Position numbers and translations under genes: made by a program
Shown: positions 62,054 to 64,000 of the stretch, piece by piece
Layout of the letters: the number at the start of each line of letters is the position of its first letter
How positions within the stretch are numbered: the stretch's first letter is position 1
Source of the DNA: Planctomycetota bacterium
GTDB lineage: Bacteria > Planctomycetota > JAJSAM01
Direction of reading: 5' to 3'
Length of the DNA stretch: 64,000 nt
Assembly (NCBI GenBank): GCA_024274785.1
Contig: JAJSAM010000035.1
Location: 21,613 to 85,612, forward strand
The notes under the pieces: generated by a model
Databases searched by the model: none
Told to the model about the DNA's origin: nothing
Seen by the model: the letters and a program-made list of their open reading frames with translations, nothing else

Positions 62054-64000
62054 CGGGCGGCCTCCTTCCCGATGCAGCGGTTGCAGTGCAGGCAGTCCAG
62101 GTCGATCTTCGTGCGGACCCCGAGGTCGCAGCGACGGTACTCCTTCTTGCGCGCCAGGCGGTCGAGCAGCGCCACCCGGTTGCCGAGAGAGAGGAACGCG
62201 CCGACGGGGCAGAGGTAGCGGCACCAGAAACGGAAGTGGAAAAGCGAGAGGAAGAGTACCGAGCCGATCAGGACCCGGAGCAGGATGTCCGCCTTGAAGG
62301 AGAAGGCGACGGCCAGCGGGTCGTAGTCGAGGATCCGCCTCGAACCGGAGAGCAGCGCCAGAGTCGCGGTGACGGCGAGGGCGGCCACCCTGGTGAAACG
62401 GGCCATTCGGTCGATCGCCGGGGTGACCCGTTGCATCGGGCCGAGCCGCGAGAGAAGCTCCTGGGCCGCCCCGAACGGACAGAGCAGGCCGCAGTAGACC
62501 GGGCCGAACATCACGGCGAGCAGCACCGCACCCACGGTCAGCAACCACACCGGGAGGTTGCCGGACGGCGGCAGCGTGAGTGCCAGCAGATCCACCACTC
62601 CGCCGACGGAGAGTTGCAGGTTTTCGGCCAGCCCGAGGACCACGAAGACGAGGACGAGAAAGATGAGCCGGAGCCGGGACCCGCCCCGCAGGTAGATCGG
62701 GATCGCCGCGAGGAAGAAAGCGAGCACCATGAGGGACTCCGCTCCGAGCGCAAGGGAAGTCGCCGCCGCGGGTGGCGCGGGACGATCCATCAACTCCACC
62801 AGCACCCGCTCCTTCGCCCGGTTCACGGTTTCGACCGCCGCCCGGCAGGTGATCGTCGCGCCGGTGATGTTGGCGATTCCCGCGGGGTCTTCCGGGTTCT
62901 CCTCCTCGACCAGGCGGAAGGTGAGCCCGGCGCTGCGGCCGGCGAAGCGATCGAGGAAGGCGGGCAGATCCCGGATGTAGGCCGGGGTCTCCTTCGACTC
63001 GAGCAGGGCGACCCGTTCGACCGGGCCCGACCGGTCGATGCCGAGCAGGAGGTTCAGCGGGCCGGCGAAACCGTCGGGGCCGTCGATGGCCGCGGCGGTG
63101 GCCAGGGTGTGGTTGACCGGCGAACTTCCGGCTTCGTTCCAGCCGTCGTAGTGCAGAAAGGGCGCGTCCACTTCGAGGATCCGGTCCACGCCGACGGTCG
63201 CGCGCAGACGGGACGGATCGAGATGGGTGATGGGGCGATCCAGCTCGCGTCGCACCGGCAGGGAGATCGCCGCCGCGGCGACGACGGCGGTGAAGAGCAC
63301 GAAACCGGTTCGTACGAAGGGGGAGGTGCCGACTCTGCTCCGGATGCGCCGGGTCCACGAGGGGGCGAGCCGATTGATGAGACCACGCTCCACCACCCCT
63401 TCGAAGGCGAGCAGCAGAGGGGCGGTGAGCACTGCCAGGGCGAGCACGCCGGCAGCGGCCGAGGTGCCGAACAGCGGGACCAGGAGTACCCCGGCGACGG
63501 CTGCGCCGGCCGCGCCGCCGAAGTGGTCGGATGCCTCGAGCAGACCGCCGCTCTCCGCTTCGTAGGCGCCCCCGGATTTCAGGAGTGCCGCGGCCAGCGT
63601 GAACGGTGCCCCGAGGAAGAGTCCGCCGACGAGGAAGAGGGCGAGGAACGCGGCCTCCGACGGGGCGGCCTTCGCGAGGATCGGAAGCAGGAAGACGGCG
63701 AGGGCGGCGACCACTCCCGACACCCCGGCCGAGAGAGCGGCGCGTCCCGGTCGCCGGGAGACGAGGACTCCGAGCGCCCCCCCGCCGGCCAGCCCGAGCA
63801 TGAAGAGCGCGTTCGCCAGGCCGACCAGGTGAAACAGCAGCCCGAACCGTTGCTGGAACAGCAGGAGCAGCACGACATCGAGACCGATCGAAGCTCCGCC
63901 CACCACCACGAGCAGGTAGCCGCTCGCAAACTGCTTCCGGCGAACCGCTGCCGGTCGTGCGGCGGCGTAACGCGCGCGCACCAGGACGACGATCAACAGG
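62050..64000 (-). CDS. Membrane fusion protein: spermidine synthase-like membrane domain, FMN-binding domain, NapH/NosR-type 4Fe-4S domain (partial at the right edge)
   Basis: At least 648 residues; the frame remains open to the window end, so the true N-terminus is probably outside. First part: several membrane helices in the style of the membrane half of fused spermidine synthases (FASGYLLVVVGGASIGLDVVLLLLFQQRFGLLFHLVGLANALFMLGLAGGGALGVLV). Middle: periplasmic FMN-binding domain with NITGATITCRAAVETV, the covalent-flavin SGAT-type site (Thr). Last part: NapH/NosR-like membrane domain with FGPVYCGLLCPFGAAQELL and RFWCRYLCPVGAFLSL, and a C-terminal C-x14-C-x2-C-x3-C (about 620-645: CDLGVRTKIDLDCLHCNRC). 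It looks like a membrane electron-transfer chain component. The fusion with the spermidine-synthase-like part is unusual. Confidence 0.82.
   Translation of the reverse strand, partial: LLIVVLVRARYAAARPAAVRRKQFASGYLLVVVGGASIGLDVVLLLLFQQRFGLLFHLVGLANALFMLGLAGGGALGVLVSRRPGRAALSAGVSGVVAALAVFLLPILAKAAPSEAAFLALFLVGGLFLGAPFTLAAALLKSGGAYEAESGGLLEASDHFGGAAGAAVAGVLLVPLFGTSAAAGVLALAVLTAPLLLAFEGVVERGLINRLAPSWTRRIRSRVGTSPFVRTGFVLFTAVVAAAAISLPVRRELDRPITHLDPSRLRATVGVDRILEVDAPFLHYDGWNEAGSSPVNHTLATAAAIDGPDGFAGPLNLLLGIDRSGPVERVALLESKETPAYIRDLPAFLDRFAGRSAGLTFRLVEEENPEDPAGIANITGATITCRAAVETVNRAKERVLVELMDRPAPPAAATSLALGAESLMVLAFFLAAIPIYLRGGSRLRLIFLVLVFVVLGLAENLQLSVGGVVDLLALTLPPSGNLPVWLLTVGAVLLAVMFGPVYCGLLCPFGAAQELLSRLGPMQRVTPAIDRMARFTRVAALAVTATLALLSGSRRILDYDPLAVAFSFKADILLRVLIGSVLFLSLFHFRFWCRYLCPVGAFLSLGNRVALLDRLARKKEYRRCDLGVRTKIDLDCLHCNRCIGKEAAR

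Overview
The window is 64 kb of GC-rich (about two thirds G+C by eye) bacterial chromosome with densely packed genes on both strands. No rRNA, tRNA, CRISPR array or phage structural gene was seen. Several traits point to Planctomycetota or a close relative: many exported TPR proteins, tandem TPR plus LamG/DUF1080-like proteins, an ECF sigma/zinc-finger anti-sigma cassette, a DUF5989 membrane protein and signal-peptide-bearing versions of ordinary families. No phylogenetic marker confirms this. TGA is the commonest stop, but TAG ends at least ten genes, so the standard code applies.

Layout. 1-5.7 kb: a broken sigma-54 activator fragment, ETF:quinone oxidoreductase with a small membrane protein, an exported TPR protein, a GT2 glycosyltransferase, a TPR protein and an ATP-grasp ligase. 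5.8-11.1 kb: a 1115-residue exported glycoside-hydrolase-like protein, an orphan DUF433 antitoxin and a divergent phosphoglycerate kinase. 11.6-14.9 kb: an exported protein of unknown function followed by an ECF sigma/anti-sigma/unknown operon. 14.9-17.8 kb: a dead fragment of a GT2 gene, an exported RidA-like protein, an intact GT2 gene, a 158-bp element with terminal inverted repeats, and a VapC/Phd-type toxin-antitoxin pair whose antitoxin frame carries an amber codon.

18.0-25.5 kb is a tight six-gene operon (NeuB-like synthase, SDR, aldehyde dehydrogenase, CMP-sugar synthetase, transketolase, surface carbohydrate protein). It probably makes and activates an unusual 2-keto sugar acid for the cell surface. 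25.6-29.2 kb holds a metal-binding HMA protein, a diverged direct repeat, and two lower-GC genes (a LysM protein, and a Cys-rich/lipocalin-like/OmpA protein) that look acquired and may be secretion-system cargo. 29.5-39.5 kb is mainly housekeeping: monomeric isocitrate dehydrogenase, a phospholipase D-like lipoprotein, an enoyl-CoA hydratase family protein, an ABC-F ATPase, a VF530 protein, a DEAD-box helicase and a nitronate monooxygenase family gene interrupted by an amber codon.

39.6-45.8 kb carries indolepyruvate:ferredoxin oxidoreductase (IorB, and IorA lacking its usual ferredoxin domain), an ADP-forming acyl-CoA synthetase and an Fe-S-type Rrf2 regulator. Together they suggest ATP-yielding oxidation of aromatic 2-oxo acids. 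45.9-56.7 kb: an esterase-thioredoxin fusion, pyrE, two putative lipoproteins, an MTA/SAH deaminase-phosphorylase pair, galE, a GDSL-like protein and two tandem TPR-LamG proteins. 57-64 kb: a kinase-like protein overlapping a VWA protein, a PAS hybrid histidine kinase, and a large membrane fusion (spermidine-synthase-like transporter domain, FMN-binding domain, NapH/NosR-type Fe-S domain) running off the right edge.

Most promising for novelty: the transketolase-containing NeuB locus, the low-GC LysM/OmpA pair, the membrane redox fusion, the inverted-repeat element at 17.0 kb, and two conserved genes each interrupted by a single in-frame TAG.
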